From an uncultured Anaerolineae bacterium (GTDB lineage: Bacteria; Chloroflexota; Anaerolineae; B4-G1; DUEL01), in NCBI GenBank assembly GCA_937942115.1, contig CALDFY010000021.1:1-13253 (forward strand): a stretch of DNA of 13,253 nucleotides, given 5' to 3'. Position 1 is the stretch's first letter; every line of letters begins with the position of its first letter. This document shows, piece after piece, positions 1 through 7,254 of this stretch. The notes below the pieces were generated by a model. It was not told the origin of the DNA. It did not search any database and saw only the letters and a list, made by a program, of their open reading frames with translations. The translations under genes and the position numbers were made by a program.

Positions 1-36
1 GGCGGCGAAGCCGCCCGCCCCCAACCCCACCTCCCC
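1..36. repeat. Tail of dispersed palindromic repeat
   Basis: The window opens with a small hairpin (GGCGGC, loop GAA, GCCGCC) followed by a C-rich stretch. The same GGCGGCGAAGCC core and C-rich tail close the double-hairpin repeats at 7255-7437, so this is probably the 3' end of another copy cut by the window edge. It lies directly upstream of the ribosome binding site of the first CoA-transferase gene. Confidence 0.5.
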
Positions 37-52
37 CTTGTCGGAGGACGCC

Positions 53-955
53 GTGAAACTCACCACCCTGCACGACGCCATCGCCCAATACGTCCACGAC
101 GGCGACACCATCGCCATAGAGGGCTTCACGGCCTGCATCGGCTTCGCTGCCGCCCACGAAATCATCCGCCAGGGCCGGCGCGACCTGGTCCTCTGCCGGA
201 TGACCCCCGACCTGGTCTACGACCAGATGGTCGCTGCCGGATGCGCCCGCAAACTGGTCTTCTCGTACCTGGGCAACCCCGGCGTGGGGCCCCTGCATGC
301 CATCCGCCGCGCGGTGGAAAAAGGCATCCCCGCCCCGCTGGAACTGGAGGAGTACTCCCATTTTGGGATGGTCGCTCGCTACATCGCCGGGGCTTACCGC
401 CTCCCCTTCTTCCCCCTGCGCTCCTACGTGGGCAGTGACCTTCCCAAAGTGAACCCCCGCATTCGGTTCGTGGAAAGTCCGTATGGGGACGGCTCGGTCG
501 CGGTGGTGCCGCCCCTCAACCCGGATGTGACCATCATCCACGCCCAGCGGGCCGACGTCAACGGCAACACCCAACTCTGGGGACTATTGGGCGCCCAGAA
601 GGAGGCCGCTTTCGCCGCCAGACACGTGATCGTTGTGGTGGAGGAGATTGTGGACGAGGAGGTCATCCGCTCCGATCCCAACCGGACCCTCATCCCCGGC
701 CTCATCGTGGACGCGGTGGTCCACGAACCTTACGGCGCCCACCCTTCCTACGTCCAGGGCTACTACGACCGGGACAACGACTTTTACCTGCGCTGGGACG
801 AGATCAGCCGGGACGAGGCGGCCACCCGCGCCTGGCTGGAGGAGTGGGTCTACGGGGTCCGGAACCGGGCGGAGTACGTGGAGAAGATGGGCCGGGAGAC
901 CTGGGAGCGGCTCCGGCCAGCCCAGGCCTGGGCCCGTCCGGTCAATTACGGGTAG
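53..955 (+). CDS. CoA-transferase subunit A (glutaconate/3-oxoacid family)
   Basis: Alpha-type subunit of a class I CoA-transferase, expected to work as a heteromer with the product of the next gene and move CoA between a short acyl-CoA and a free acid in the cytoplasm. The sequence shows the family fold: an N-terminal segment with GDTIAIEGF (about residues 17-25), a central PPLNPDVTIIHAQRADVNGN block typical of the family, and an Asp/Glu-rich C-terminal helix region (ISRDEAATRAWLEEWVYGV). Length 300 aa is normal. I chose GTG at 53 because GGAGG at 43-47 sits 5 nt before it; an in-frame TTG at 38 has no such site. The downstream partner subunit and thiolase support an operon. The substrate cannot be told. 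Related names include glutaconate CoA-transferase (GctA), 3-oxoadipate CoA-transferase and the steroid-ring protein IpdA. Confidence 0.88.
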   Translation: MKLTTLHDAIAQYVHDGDTIAIEGFTACIGFAAAHEIIRQGRRDLVLCRMTPDLVYDQMVAAGCARKLVFSYLGNPGVGPLHAIRRAVEKGIPAPLELEEYSHFGMVARYIAGAYRLPFFPLRSYVGSDLPKVNPRIRFVESPYGDGSVAVVPPLNPDVTIIHAQRADVNGNTQLWGLLGAQKEAAFAARHVIVVVEEIVDEEVIRSDPNRTLIPGLIVDAVVHEPYGAHPSYVQGYYDRDNDFYLRWDEISRDEAATRAWLEEWVYGVRNRAEYVEKMGRETWERLRPAQAWARPVNYG

Positions 956-967
956 GGTACAGAGGGG

Positions 968-1009
968 CCTCACCCCACCCCCGCCTCCGGAGGCGGGGGT
1001 GGGGTGAGG
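968..1009. repeat. Perfect 42-bp palindrome with no loop
   Basis: Two 21-nt arms are exact reverse complements with no spacer; the centre is CTCC|GGAG. It lies between the two CoA-transferase subunit genes, 13 nt after the first stop. A 16-nt piece of the left arm (TCACCCCACCCCCGCC) recurs alone at 7121-7136, so it belongs to a dispersed family. It could act as an intra-operonic hairpin that attenuates transcription or protects mRNA. No U-tract follows, so it is not a classical terminator. Confidence 0.85.
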
Positions 1010-1018
1010 AACACAGGC

Positions 1019-1037
1019 AGGGGCAAGCCCTGCCCCT
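1019..1037. repeat. Short GGGGCA/TGCCCC hairpin
   Basis: AGGGGCA, loop AGCCC, TGCCCCT, followed by ACC. The TGCCCCTACC ending matches the end of the repeat inserted in hypF (5511-5523), so this looks like a small member of the same family. It stands just before the ribosome binding site (GGTGA at 1046-1050) of the second CoA-transferase subunit. Confidence 0.6.
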
Positions 1038-1056
1038 ACCACAAAGGTGATGTGCG

Positions 1057-1821
1057 ATGAGCGATTACTCTCCCTCTGAGATGATGATTGTCGCCGCTGC
1101 GCGGGCGCTGGCGGGGGTCCGCACCGTCTTCGTGGGCGTGGGGCTGCCCAACATCGCCTGCAACCTGGCCCAGCGGACCGTGGCGCCGGACCTGGAACTG
1201 GTCTACGAGAGTGGGGTCTATGGCGCGCGGCCGGCCCGCCTCCCCCTCTCCATCGGCGACCCGGCCCTGGTCACCGGCGCGCTCTCCGTCTGCTCCATGG
1301 CCGACCTCTTCGGCCTCTACCTCCAGGGCGGCCGGATAGACGTGGCCTTTCTGGGCGGCGCCCAGATTGACCGCTACGGCAACCTGAACACCACCGTCAT
1401 CGGCGACTACGCCCACCCCAGGGTCCGCCTGCCCGGCTCCGGCGGCGCCTGTGAGATCGCCATCCACGCCCGACAGGTGTTCATCATCATGCGCCTGAGC
1501 CGCCGGTCCTTCGTGGAGCGGCTGGACTTCCTGACCAGTCCAGGCCATCTGGGCGGCGCAGGGGAGCGGGAGCGGTTGGGGATGCCCGGCCGGGGGCCGC
1601 AGGTCGTCGTCACCGATCGGTGCGTCTTTCGGTTTGACCCCGGGACGGGGGAGATGGTGCTGGTGAGCCTCCATCCGGGGGTCCGGCTGGAGGACGTACA
1701 GGCGGAGATGGGTTGGGCCCCCCGCGTCTCCCCCACCCTGACGGAGACGGAGCCGCCCACCCCGGAGGAACTGCGCCTCCTGCGGGAGGAACTGGACCCG
1801 CTGGGGGTGTATCGGTCATAG
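1057..1821 (+). CDS. CoA-transferase subunit B (glutaconate/3-oxoacid family)
   Basis: Beta-type subunit, 254 aa, partner of the subunit encoded upstream. In class I CoA-transferases this subunit supplies the glutamate that forms the glutamyl-CoA thioester. Here YESG puts a Glu at residue 51, close to the known Glu54 of the Acidaminococcus glutaconate enzyme, which suggests a true transferase rather than a hydrolase-like relative. Other family marks are VGVGLPNIACNLA (residues 26-38), the GGAQIDRYGNLNTTVIGDY block and the PGSGGACEIA segment. ATG at 1057 is preceded by GGTGA at suitable spacing. It is 101 nt from the upstream gene, a gap filled by two hairpins. Probably co-transcribed with both neighbours. 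The exact acyl substrate is not readable from sequence. Confidence 0.9.
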   Translation: MSDYSPSEMMIVAAARALAGVRTVFVGVGLPNIACNLAQRTVAPDLELVYESGVYGARPARLPLSIGDPALVTGALSVCSMADLFGLYLQGGRIDVAFLGGAQIDRYGNLNTTVIGDYAHPRVRLPGSGGACEIAIHARQVFIIMRLSRRSFVERLDFLTSPGHLGGAGERERLGMPGRGPQVVVTDRCVFRFDPGTGEMVLVSLHPGVRLEDVQAEMGWAPRVSPTLTETEPPTPEELRLLREELDPLGVYRS

Positions 1822-1837
1822 AGAATGGGAGAATCGG

Positions 1838-1883
1838 GGAATCAGCGAATCAGCGAAATCACTTTCGCTGATTCGCTGATTCC
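1838..1883. repeat. 21-bp-stem hairpin between CoA-transferase and thiolase
   Basis: A perfect inverted repeat: arms 1838-1858 and 1863-1883 with loop TCAC. Each arm holds two direct copies of GAATCAGC(G). It sits 17 nt after the subunit B stop and 30 nt before the thiolase start. There is no clean U-tract, so it may act as an mRNA stability or attenuation element in the operon rather than as a simple terminator. Confidence 0.85.
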
Positions 1884-1913
1884 TGGATTCCTGGTTCACC
1901 TTATGGAGGGTTT

Positions 1914-3104
1914 ATGGACATTCGGGAAGTGGTGATTCTCTCCGCCGTGCGGACGCCCATCGGGGCATTCGGCGGCGCGCTGAAAGACATCCCGGCGGCC
2001 CGGCTGGGCGCGATCGCGGCGCGGGCGGCACTGGAGCGAGCCGGAATCCCCCCCGACGCCGTGGACGAGGTCATCTTCGGGTGCGCCCGTCAGGCCGGGA
2101 ACGGCCCCAACGTCGCCCGGCAGGTCGCCTGGCACAGCGGCGTCCCGGTGGACCGCCCCGCCTTCACCGTCAACAAGGCCTGCGCCAGCGGCCTCAAGGC
2201 GGTCACCCTGGGGGTCCAGTCCATCCTCACCGGCGAGAATCAGGCCGTCCTGGTCGGCGGCGTGGAGCAGATGTCCCAGATTCCGTACCTCCTGCTGAAG
2301 GCCCGTTGGGGTTATCGGTTGGGGGAGGATACGGTGGTGGACGCGATGTACCGGGATGGCTACATGTGCCCCCTGGCGGAAATGCTGATGGGGGAGACGG
2401 CGGAACTGCTGGCCGAACGGTACGGCATATCCCGCGCGGAGCAGGACCAGTTCGCGCTGGAGAGCCACCAGAAAGCGGTGGCCGCCTGGGAGAACGGCGC
2501 CTTCGCAGGCGAGGTGGTGCCGGTGGAGGCCCCCGGCCCCAAAGGGGGGACGGTCATTGTGGAGCGGGACGAGCGGCCCCGGGCGGATACGTCGCTGGAG
2601 AAACTGGCGAAACTTCCCCCGGCCTTCAAAAAAGATGGCACCATCACCGCCGGGAACGCTTCCGGCATCGCCGACGGCGCGGCGGCGCTGGTCGTGGCCT
2701 CCGCCGACTGGGCCCGGACCCACGGGCTTTCGCCCATTGCCCGCTTCGTGGGCTTCGCCTCCGGCGCCGTCCACCCCCGGGAGATGGGCCTGGGCCCCGT
2801 CCCCGCCACCCACCGTCTGCTGGAGCGCACCGGCCTCTCGCTGGACGACTTTGACCAGATAGAACTGAACGAAGCCTTCGCTGCCCAGGTGCTGGCCGTG
2901 GAGCGGGAGTTGCCCTGGGACCCGGCCCGCCGCAACGTCCACGGCGGCGCGGTCGCGCTGGGACACCCCACCGGATGCTCCGGCGCGCGCATCCTGGTCA
3001 CTCTCCTCAACGCCCTGCGGGTGCACCATCGGACGCTGGGCCTGGCGACCCTCTGCGTCAGCGGCGGCCTGGGGATGAGCGTGGCGGTGGAAGTGATCGG
3101 GTGA
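1914..3104 (+). CDS. Thiolase (acetyl-CoA C-acetyltransferase family)
   Basis: Catalyses thiolytic cleavage of 3-ketoacyl-CoA, or the reverse condensation of two acetyl-CoA. At 396 aa it has the standard bacterial biosynthetic/degradative thiolase length. The nucleophilic Cys is at residue 90 in NKACASGLKAV. The catalytic His is at 351 in GGAVALGHPTGCSGAR, and the second catalytic Cys is at 381 in TLCVSGGLGMS near the C-terminus. The N-terminal VVILSAVRTPIGAFGG block is also typical, so it should be active. The ribosome binding site GGAGGG at 1905-1910 is rather close to ATG 1914. As the third gene after the CoA-transferase pair, it fits a pathway in which a 3-oxoacid is activated and then cleaved to acetyl-CoA (acetoacetate, butanoate or oxoadipate type). 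It ends 12 nt from the convergent yajC. Confidence 0.93.
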   Translation: MDIREVVILSAVRTPIGAFGGALKDIPAARLGAIAARAALERAGIPPDAVDEVIFGCARQAGNGPNVARQVAWHSGVPVDRPAFTVNKACASGLKAVTLGVQSILTGENQAVLVGGVEQMSQIPYLLLKARWGYRLGEDTVVDAMYRDGYMCPLAEMLMGETAELLAERYGISRAEQDQFALESHQKAVAAWENGAFAGEVVPVEAPGPKGGTVIVERDERPRADTSLEKLAKLPPAFKKDGTITAGNASGIADGAAALVVASADWARTHGLSPIARFVGFASGAVHPREMGLGPVPATHRLLERTGLSLDDFDQIELNEAFAAQVLAVERELPWDPARRNVHGGAVALGHPTGCSGARILVTLLNALRVHHRTLGLATLCVSGGLGMSVAVEVIG

Positions 3105-3116
3105 CGGTCGCCGGAT

Positions 3117-3383
3117 TCACCCGCCGGACGGCCCCACCCGTCGGCTGATGGCCCCGATGTTGAGACGAATCTCCACCCCCGGGGCAATCTCCAGGCGCGC
3201 CAGGCCACTCTCCCGGTCCAGGTAGGTCAGTTTGCCGTAGATGCCGCCGATGGTCATCACCTCATCGCCTACCTGGAGTTCCTCTATGCGTTGCTGGTAT
3301 CGCCGGCGCGCCCGCCACTGGCTCCAGAGCATGAAGCCCAGGAAAGCGGCGATGAAGAGGATGAGGACGAGGGTTTGGTCCAT
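3117..3383 (-). CDS. yajC: Preprotein translocase accessory subunit YajC
   Basis: Small single-span membrane protein, a partner of the SecDF-YidC part of the Sec export machinery. The 88 aa show one N-terminal membrane helix (LVLILFIAAFLGFMLW, about residues 5-20), a basic cytoplasmic patch (RARRRYQQR), and the family signature LQVGDEVMTIGGIYGKL followed by APGVEIRLNIGAISRRV. Length is typical. ATG at 3383 has AGGAG (complement of 3390-3394) 6 nt upstream. It lies 51 nt downstream of hypF on the same strand, in a gap filled by a heptameric repeat. It is separated from its usual secD/secF neighbours, at least within this window. Confidence 0.93.
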   Translation of the reverse strand: MDQTLVLILFIAAFLGFMLWSQWRARRRYQQRIEELQVGDEVMTIGGIYGKLTYLDRESGLARLEIAPGVEIRLNIGAISRRVGPSGG

Positions 3384-3392
3384 AGGGGTCTC

Positions 3393-3420
3393 CTGTAAAA
3401 CGTGAACGGTGAAACGTGAA
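3393..3420 (-). repeat. Heptameric repeat array upstream of yajC
   Basis: Read on the minus strand, four 7-bp units occur in a row: TTCACGT, TTCACCG, TTCACGT, TTTACAG. The last unit runs into the AGGAG ribosome binding site of yajC. The same TTCACGT unit forms the array before the second MttB-like gene (11486-11541), in the same orientation relative to its gene. Confidence 0.75.
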
Positions 3421-3434
3421 GCGTGGGGGCGGAA

Positions 3435-5786
3435 TCATTGCCGTCCCGCGATGACCGCCTGGCCCAAGGAGATGCCGGCGTCGTTGGGCGGGACCAGGCG
3501 GTGGGTGTACACCGTGAATCCGTCCCCCTCCAGAAGCGCCACCACCTTCTCCAGCAGGGTTACGTTCTGGAAGACGCCTCCGGAGAGGGCCACTTCGTTC
3601 AGTCCGGTCTGGGCGCGCAGGCGCCGGCAGACCTCCCGCACCATAGAGGCCACGCCGTTGTGGAAACGGGCCGCGACCACGCCGATGGGCGCCCCGTCCC
3701 GCACATCCTCCACGACGGCCCGAATGACCGGCGACGGGTCTATCTCCTCCTCCCCCACCCCAAAGGGGTACGCCTCCTCCACGCCCTCCGCCACCTGCAT
3801 CTCCAGTTCTACCGCCGCCTGGGCCTCGTAGTTGATCTCCTGCCGCCCCCCGGCCAGCGCGGCGACGGCGTCAAAGAGCCGCCCCATACTGGAGGTGGGG
3901 ACGGTGTTCAGCCCCCGGGCCAGTTGCCGCTCCAGGACGGCCCGCTCATCGGGCGGCGCGGCGGCCACAGGCGGCAGCGCCGGATCCCAGGGGACCCCCG
4001 CCGCCCAGAGATGGGCCAGCGCCACCCGGTAGGGCCGCCGGATGGCCGCGTCGCCGCCGGGGAGGGGGATGTAGCGGAGATGGGCCGCCCGCCGGAAGGA
4101 CCCATAGTCCGCAATCAGAAACTCCCCGCCCCAGATGGCCCCGTCCACCCCGTAGCCGGTCCCGTCAAAGGCCACGCCGATGACCGGACGGTCGCCTGCC
4201 AGCCCGTTCTCGGCCATACACGCGGCGATGTGGGCATGGTGGTGCTGGACGGGGACGGTCGGCAGGCGGTCCGCCAGGCTCCGGGCGTAGCGGGTGGCGA
4301 GGTAGGCCGGATGCATGTCATGGGCGACGGCCTCCGGCTCCACCCGGAAAGTCCGCTTCAACTGCTCCACCATGTCCTCAAAGAAGCGCAACGTCTCGTA
4401 GTTCTCCATATCGCCGATGTGCTGGCTGAGAAAGGCGTACCGCTCCCGGGTCAGGCAGAAGGTGTTCTTCAGTTCGGCCCCCACCGCCAGGACCTGTCGG
4501 ACCGGGAAGGGCAGGTGGACGGGGTACGGCGCGTAGCCGCGCGAGCGCCGGATGGGGAGTTCGGCCCCCCGAACGATGCGGGTGACGCTATCGTCACAGC
4601 GGGCGTGAATCTCCCGGTCGTGGAGGAGGAACGCGTCGGCCAGCGCGGCCAGGCGCTCCAGCGCCTCCCCGTTATCGGTGACGATGGGCTCCTCGGAGTA
4701 GTTGCCGGAGGTCATCACCAGCGCAAGGGGGAAACCGTCCGCCGGCTCCAGAAGCAGGTAGTGGAGGGGGGTGTAGGGAAGCATGACCCCCAGGTAGCGG
4801 TTGCCCGGCGCCACCAGTGGGGAGATGGGGGCGTCCGCCCGGCGGCGCAGGAGGACGATGGGCCGCTGACGGGAGGTCAGCAACGCCCGCTCCGCGTCGT
4901 TCACCTCGCAGTACCGCGCCACCGTCGGGAGGTCAAAGGACATGATGGCGAACGGCTTATCCACCCGTCCTTTGCGCTCCCGCAGACGGGCCACCGGCAC
5001 GTCGGCGGTAGCGTCGCAGGCCAGGTGGAATCCCCCCAGTCCCTTGACGGCGACGATCTGGCCCCTCATGATGGCCGCGCGAGCGGCCTGCAGCGCCTCC
5101 TCGCCGTAGAGAGGCGGGGCGTCCGGCGCAGCCCGGAACTCCAAGCGCGGCCCACAGACCGGACAGGCGTTGGGCTGGGCGTGAAACCGCCGGTTCGTCG
5201 GGTCGTCGTACTCCGCCTGGCAGTCGGGGCACATCACGAAGGGGGCCATAGTCGTGTTGGGCCGGTCGTAGGGGATGTCCCGGATGATGGTGAAGCGGGG
5301 GCCGCAGTTGGTGCAATTGATGAACGGGTAGCGGTAGCGCCGGTCCCGGGGGTCAAAGAGTTCCCGCAGACAGTCGTCGCAGATGGCGACGTCCGGAGAG
5401 ATGGGGACGAATTCCCCCGGCCGGGCCTCGGAGTGGAGGATGCGGAACCCCTGGAGGGCAGGGCCCTGTAGGGGCAACCCTACCGGTTGCCCCGATGGGG
5501 CAGGCGCAAGGCCTGCCCCTACCGGTTGCCCTGATGGGGTGACGGTGATGCGTTCAATGCGGGCCAGAGGCGGGGCGTCCGTCCGCAGGCGGGCGATGAA
5601 TTCGTCCACAACGGCCTCGGGGCCCACCGCCTCTATCTCCACGCCGGAGGAACTGTTCAGCACCCAGCCGGAGAGGCCCAGGCGGGTCGCCAGGTTGTAG
5701 ACGAAGGGGCGGAATCCCACCCCCTGGACGATGCCGGTGATGTGGATGCGCCGGGAGACTATCGGGCCGTTACCTGCGCCGTCCAT
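3435..5786 (-). CDS. hypF: Carbamoyltransferase HypF ([NiFe]-hydrogenase maturation)
   Basis: HypF makes carbamoyl-adenylate from carbamoyl phosphate and transfers the carbamoyl group to HypE, the first step of cyanide ligand synthesis for [NiFe]-hydrogenases. The 783 aa contain all domains: acylphosphatase-like (residues 12-80, GIVQGVGFRPFVYNLA), two zinc motifs (C136/C139 with C158/C161; C186/C189 with C208/C211), a YrdC-like domain in the middle, and a Kae1-like C-terminal domain with HDMHPAYLATRYA, VQHHHAHIAA and GVAFDGTGYG metal/nucleotide motifs, ending in ALSGGVFQN and PPNDAGISLGQA. Residues about 84-112 are an extra stretch coming from an inserted palindromic repeat (see 5471-5539). 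ATG 5786 overlaps the end of the upstream glycosidase-like gene by 17 nt, suggesting translational coupling; AAGGTGG lies just upstream. No other hyp or hydrogenase gene is in the window. Confidence 0.96.
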   Translation of the reverse strand: MDGAGNGPIVSRRIHITGIVQGVGFRPFVYNLATRLGLSGWVLNSSSGVEIEAVGPEAVVDEFIARLRTDAPPLARIERITVTPSGQPVGAGLAPAPSGQPVGLPLQGPALQGFRILHSEARPGEFVPISPDVAICDDCLRELFDPRDRRYRYPFINCTNCGPRFTIIRDIPYDRPNTTMAPFVMCPDCQAEYDDPTNRRFHAQPNACPVCGPRLEFRAAPDAPPLYGEEALQAARAAIMRGQIVAVKGLGGFHLACDATADVPVARLRERKGRVDKPFAIMSFDLPTVARYCEVNDAERALLTSRQRPIVLLRRRADAPISPLVAPGNRYLGVMLPYTPLHYLLLEPADGFPLALVMTSGNYSEEPIVTDNGEALERLAALADAFLLHDREIHARCDDSVTRIVRGAELPIRRSRGYAPYPVHLPFPVRQVLAVGAELKNTFCLTRERYAFLSQHIGDMENYETLRFFEDMVEQLKRTFRVEPEAVAHDMHPAYLATRYARSLADRLPTVPVQHHHAHIAACMAENGLAGDRPVIGVAFDGTGYGVDGAIWGGEFLIADYGSFRRAAHLRYIPLPGGDAAIRRPYRVALAHLWAAGVPWDPALPPVAAAPPDERAVLERQLARGLNTVPTSSMGRLFDAVAALAGGRQEINYEAQAAVELEMQVAEGVEEAYPFGVGEEEIDPSPVIRAVVEDVRDGAPIGVVAARFHNGVASMVREVCRRLRAQTGLNEVALSGGVFQNVTLLEKVVALLEGDGFTVYTHRLVPPNDAGISLGQAVIAGRQ
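5471..5539. repeat. Palindromic repeat inserted in hypF
   Basis: Two 9-bp-stem hairpins lie back to back. GGGGCAACC (5471-5479) pairs with GGTTGCCCC (5485-5493), and GGGGCAGGC (5497-5505) pairs with GCCTGCCCC (5511-5519); both loops are 5 nt. A TACCGGTTGCCC(C/T)GATGGGG unit occurs twice, 39 bp apart (5481 and 5520). It is translated in frame in hypF as a Pro/Gly/Ala-rich stretch (PSGQPVGAGLAPAPSGQPVG) between the acylphosphatase and zinc-finger domains, where HypF proteins normally have a short linker. Confidence 0.8.
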
Positions 5787-7089
5787 TTCGGGCCACCTTT
5801 CCTATAGCCAGGAGGGCCGCCAGCACGGCGGCCAGCAGGCCGGGGTTCGCCTTCAGAAACGATGCCGCGTCCTCCAGAGGGGCAGGGGCCGCCGCCGGAG
5901 GGGTAGGCGACGGCGTCGGTGTGGGGGACGGGATCGCCGTTGGGCTGGGGGTGGGGGTAACGGTCGCCGTCGGGGTGGGCGTGGCGGTGGGGGACGGCGT
6001 CGCCGTCGGCGACGGTGTGGGTGTGGGGGAGGGCATGGGCGTCGGGGTCGGCGTCGGCGGGAGGGGCGACGGCGTCGGCGACGAGGCCGGGGAGGGGGAC
6101 GGCGGGGCCGCCGGAGGCGCCGACAGGGAGGCCCCGGCCCGGTACGCCTCCGCCAGTTCGCGGGTCAGGTTCAGGTAGAACTCTCCGTATCCCACGCTGG
6201 GCTCAATCTGCGTCCCCTCCATCCATTCGTTGAAACTGGTGATGATGACCCAGTCCGCCCCGCTGGCCGTCGCGCCCTGCCAGCAGCGGCGGTAGTACTC
6301 TCCCCCGGCCCGGTCGCGGACGAAGGCGTCGGCGCGGCCGGTGGCGCGGTCGTCGTAGCCGGGCATGACCGTTGCCACCCAGAGTTTCTCCGCGCCGTTG
6401 CGGGCGCTCCAGTCCCGCACCCGTCGGCCCCAGCGGGTCAGCACCCCCTCCGGCGCCGGGTCCCAGGCGACGCTGTAGAGGTGGTTGCCGTCAAACACCT
6501 GGAGGTAATCCAGGTTCGTCCCCTCCGCGATCCAGACCGTCTCCCGGTTCGGGTCCACCTCCTGCCGGATGGCCTGCCAGGCCTCCACAGGGTACCGCTC
6601 CTGCCGCCAGAAGAAGATGACGGGGCGCCCGCCCACCCGCAGGTAGGCGGGATGGGCCGCGTGGACCGTCCGCAGGTGCCGGAGGGCGGCGGCCACGTCG
6701 CCGGTGGAGCCGATGAAGGGACTGGTCAATTCCAGGTCTACGGCGGCCCGCAGGCCGTGCCGGGCCGCGATGTCCAGCAACAGCGCGAAGTTGGTCTCCG
6801 TCTGGTTGTTGGCGGTCCAGGGGCCGTACCAGGATTGGACCAGGGCATCAATTCCGGCCTGGCGGGCCCAGAGGACATGGCGCTCTATAGCCGCCGGGTC
6901 GGCGGAGACGTACCGCTGGGCCGGGTAATCGGAGAGGGGCCGCTCCCAGGTGGCTGAGTCGTACCAGGCGTAGTAGAAGGCCAGGACCAGGCGCTCGCCG
7001 GAGGCGTGGAGAGGCGGCGCGCCGAGTCCGAGAAGCAACAGTCCCAACAGCAATCCGTACCCGCACTTCTGAAGCATCGTGGAACGCAT
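5770..7089 (-). CDS. Secreted GH99-like glycoside hydrolase, membrane-anchored
   Basis: Probably a surface-bound carbohydrate-active protein of the GH99/GH71-like (endo-mannanase type) group. Numbering from ATG 7089 (439 aa): signal peptide 1-30 (hydrophobic YGLLLGLLLLGLGAPPLHA); catalytic-like barrel 33-320 with VLAFYYAWYD, DALVQSWYGPW and the signature ITSFNEWMEGTQIEPS (residues 283-298), whose acidic residues are the likely catalytic region; a Pro/Thr/Ser linker 324-404; then a membrane helix (LLAAVLAALLAIG) and a basic tail NGRRR, an anchor arrangement. The start is uncertain. Neither ATG 7089 nor in-frame ATG 7077 has a ribosome binding site, and a TGGTAAAAT promoter element overlaps 7089, which would favour a near-leaderless start at 7077. 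A longer frame reaching 7239 would run back into a repeat and put 50 residues before the signal peptide, so I rejected it. Its 3' end overlaps hypF. Confidence 0.85.
   Translation of the reverse strand: MRSTMLQKCGYGLLLGLLLLGLGAPPLHASGERLVLAFYYAWYDSATWERPLSDYPAQRYVSADPAAIERHVLWARQAGIDALVQSWYGPWTANNQTETNFALLLDIAARHGLRAAVDLELTSPFIGSTGDVAAALRHLRTVHAAHPAYLRVGGRPVIFFWRQERYPVEAWQAIRQEVDPNRETVWIAEGTNLDYLQVFDGNHLYSVAWDPAPEGVLTRWGRRVRDWSARNGAEKLWVATVMPGYDDRATGRADAFVRDRAGGEYYRRCWQGATASGADWVIITSFNEWMEGTQIEPSVGYGEFYLNLTRELAEAYRAGASLSAPPAAPPSPSPASSPTPSPLPPTPTPTPMPSPTPTPSPTATPSPTATPTPTATVTPTPSPTAIPSPTPTPSPTPPAAAPAPLEDAASFLKANPGLLAAVLAALLAIGKVARNGRRR
5878..6120 (-). repeat. Low-complexity Pro/Thr linker coding repeat
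   Basis: About 80 codons within the GH99-like gene encode repeated PTP, PSPT and PTAT units. The DNA reads as GGGGGTGTGGG- and GGCGTCGGCG-like imperfect repeats on the plus strand. It links the catalytic domain to the C-terminal membrane helix, and such linkers are common in cell-surface enzymes. Repeat number probably varies between strains. Confidence 0.85.
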
Positions 7090-7116
7090 TTTACCATACA
7101 ATGCCGGAGTGGGGAA
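7088..7116 (-). promoter_or_regulatory. Possible extended -10 promoter of the GH99-like gene
   Basis: On the minus strand TGG-TAAAAT (hexamer 7093-7088) is identical to the -10 of the aminotransferase promoter. The -35 position 17 nt upstream (7116-7111, TTCCCC) is poor, so it would rely on the TGn extension. A start near 7081 would give an mRNA beginning about 4 nt before ATG 7077. Confidence 0.35.
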
Positions 7117-7166
7117 GTCATCACCCCACCCCCGCCGCCCACAGGCGTTCCCTTTCGGCGCTGCGC

Positions 7167-7250
7167 GGGTTGGGTCGCCGCCCCGAAAGCCGACGGAAGT
7201 CAGCCTCCCTGGGCCTTCGGCCAGGAGGTCGGTCTGCACCGACCTCCTGG
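7167..7250 (-). repeat. Double-hairpin repeat, inverted copy
   Basis: Read on the minus strand this has the architecture of the repeats that follow. The first hairpin has a perfect 13-bp stem (7221-7233 with 7238-7250) around a GCAG loop. A GGCCCAGG spacer follows, then a second hairpin GCTGAC-TTCC-GTCGGC, then a GGGGCGGCGACCCAACCC tail. It stands head-to-head with the copy starting at 7255. Confidence 0.7.
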
Positions 7251-7254
7251 AAGG

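Noticed and set aside
38..52. TTG 38 as start of CoA-transferase subunit A
   Set aside because: It has no ribosome binding site, while GGAGG at 43-47 is well placed for GTG 53.
968..1009. The 42-bp palindrome as a Rho-independent terminator ending the transcript
   Set aside because: There is no U-tract after the stem, and the partner subunit needed for activity lies just downstream.
3423..5471. A 680-codon open frame antisense to hypF
   Set aside because: It is the mirror of a high-GC coding gene. Its peptide is Arg/Gly/Val-rich with no recognisable domain, whereas the opposite strand encodes full HypF.
5878..6120. Pro/Thr linker repeats as a phase-variation tract
   Set aside because: The repeats are imperfect and mostly in steps of three or six bases, so slippage would alter linker length rather than frame.
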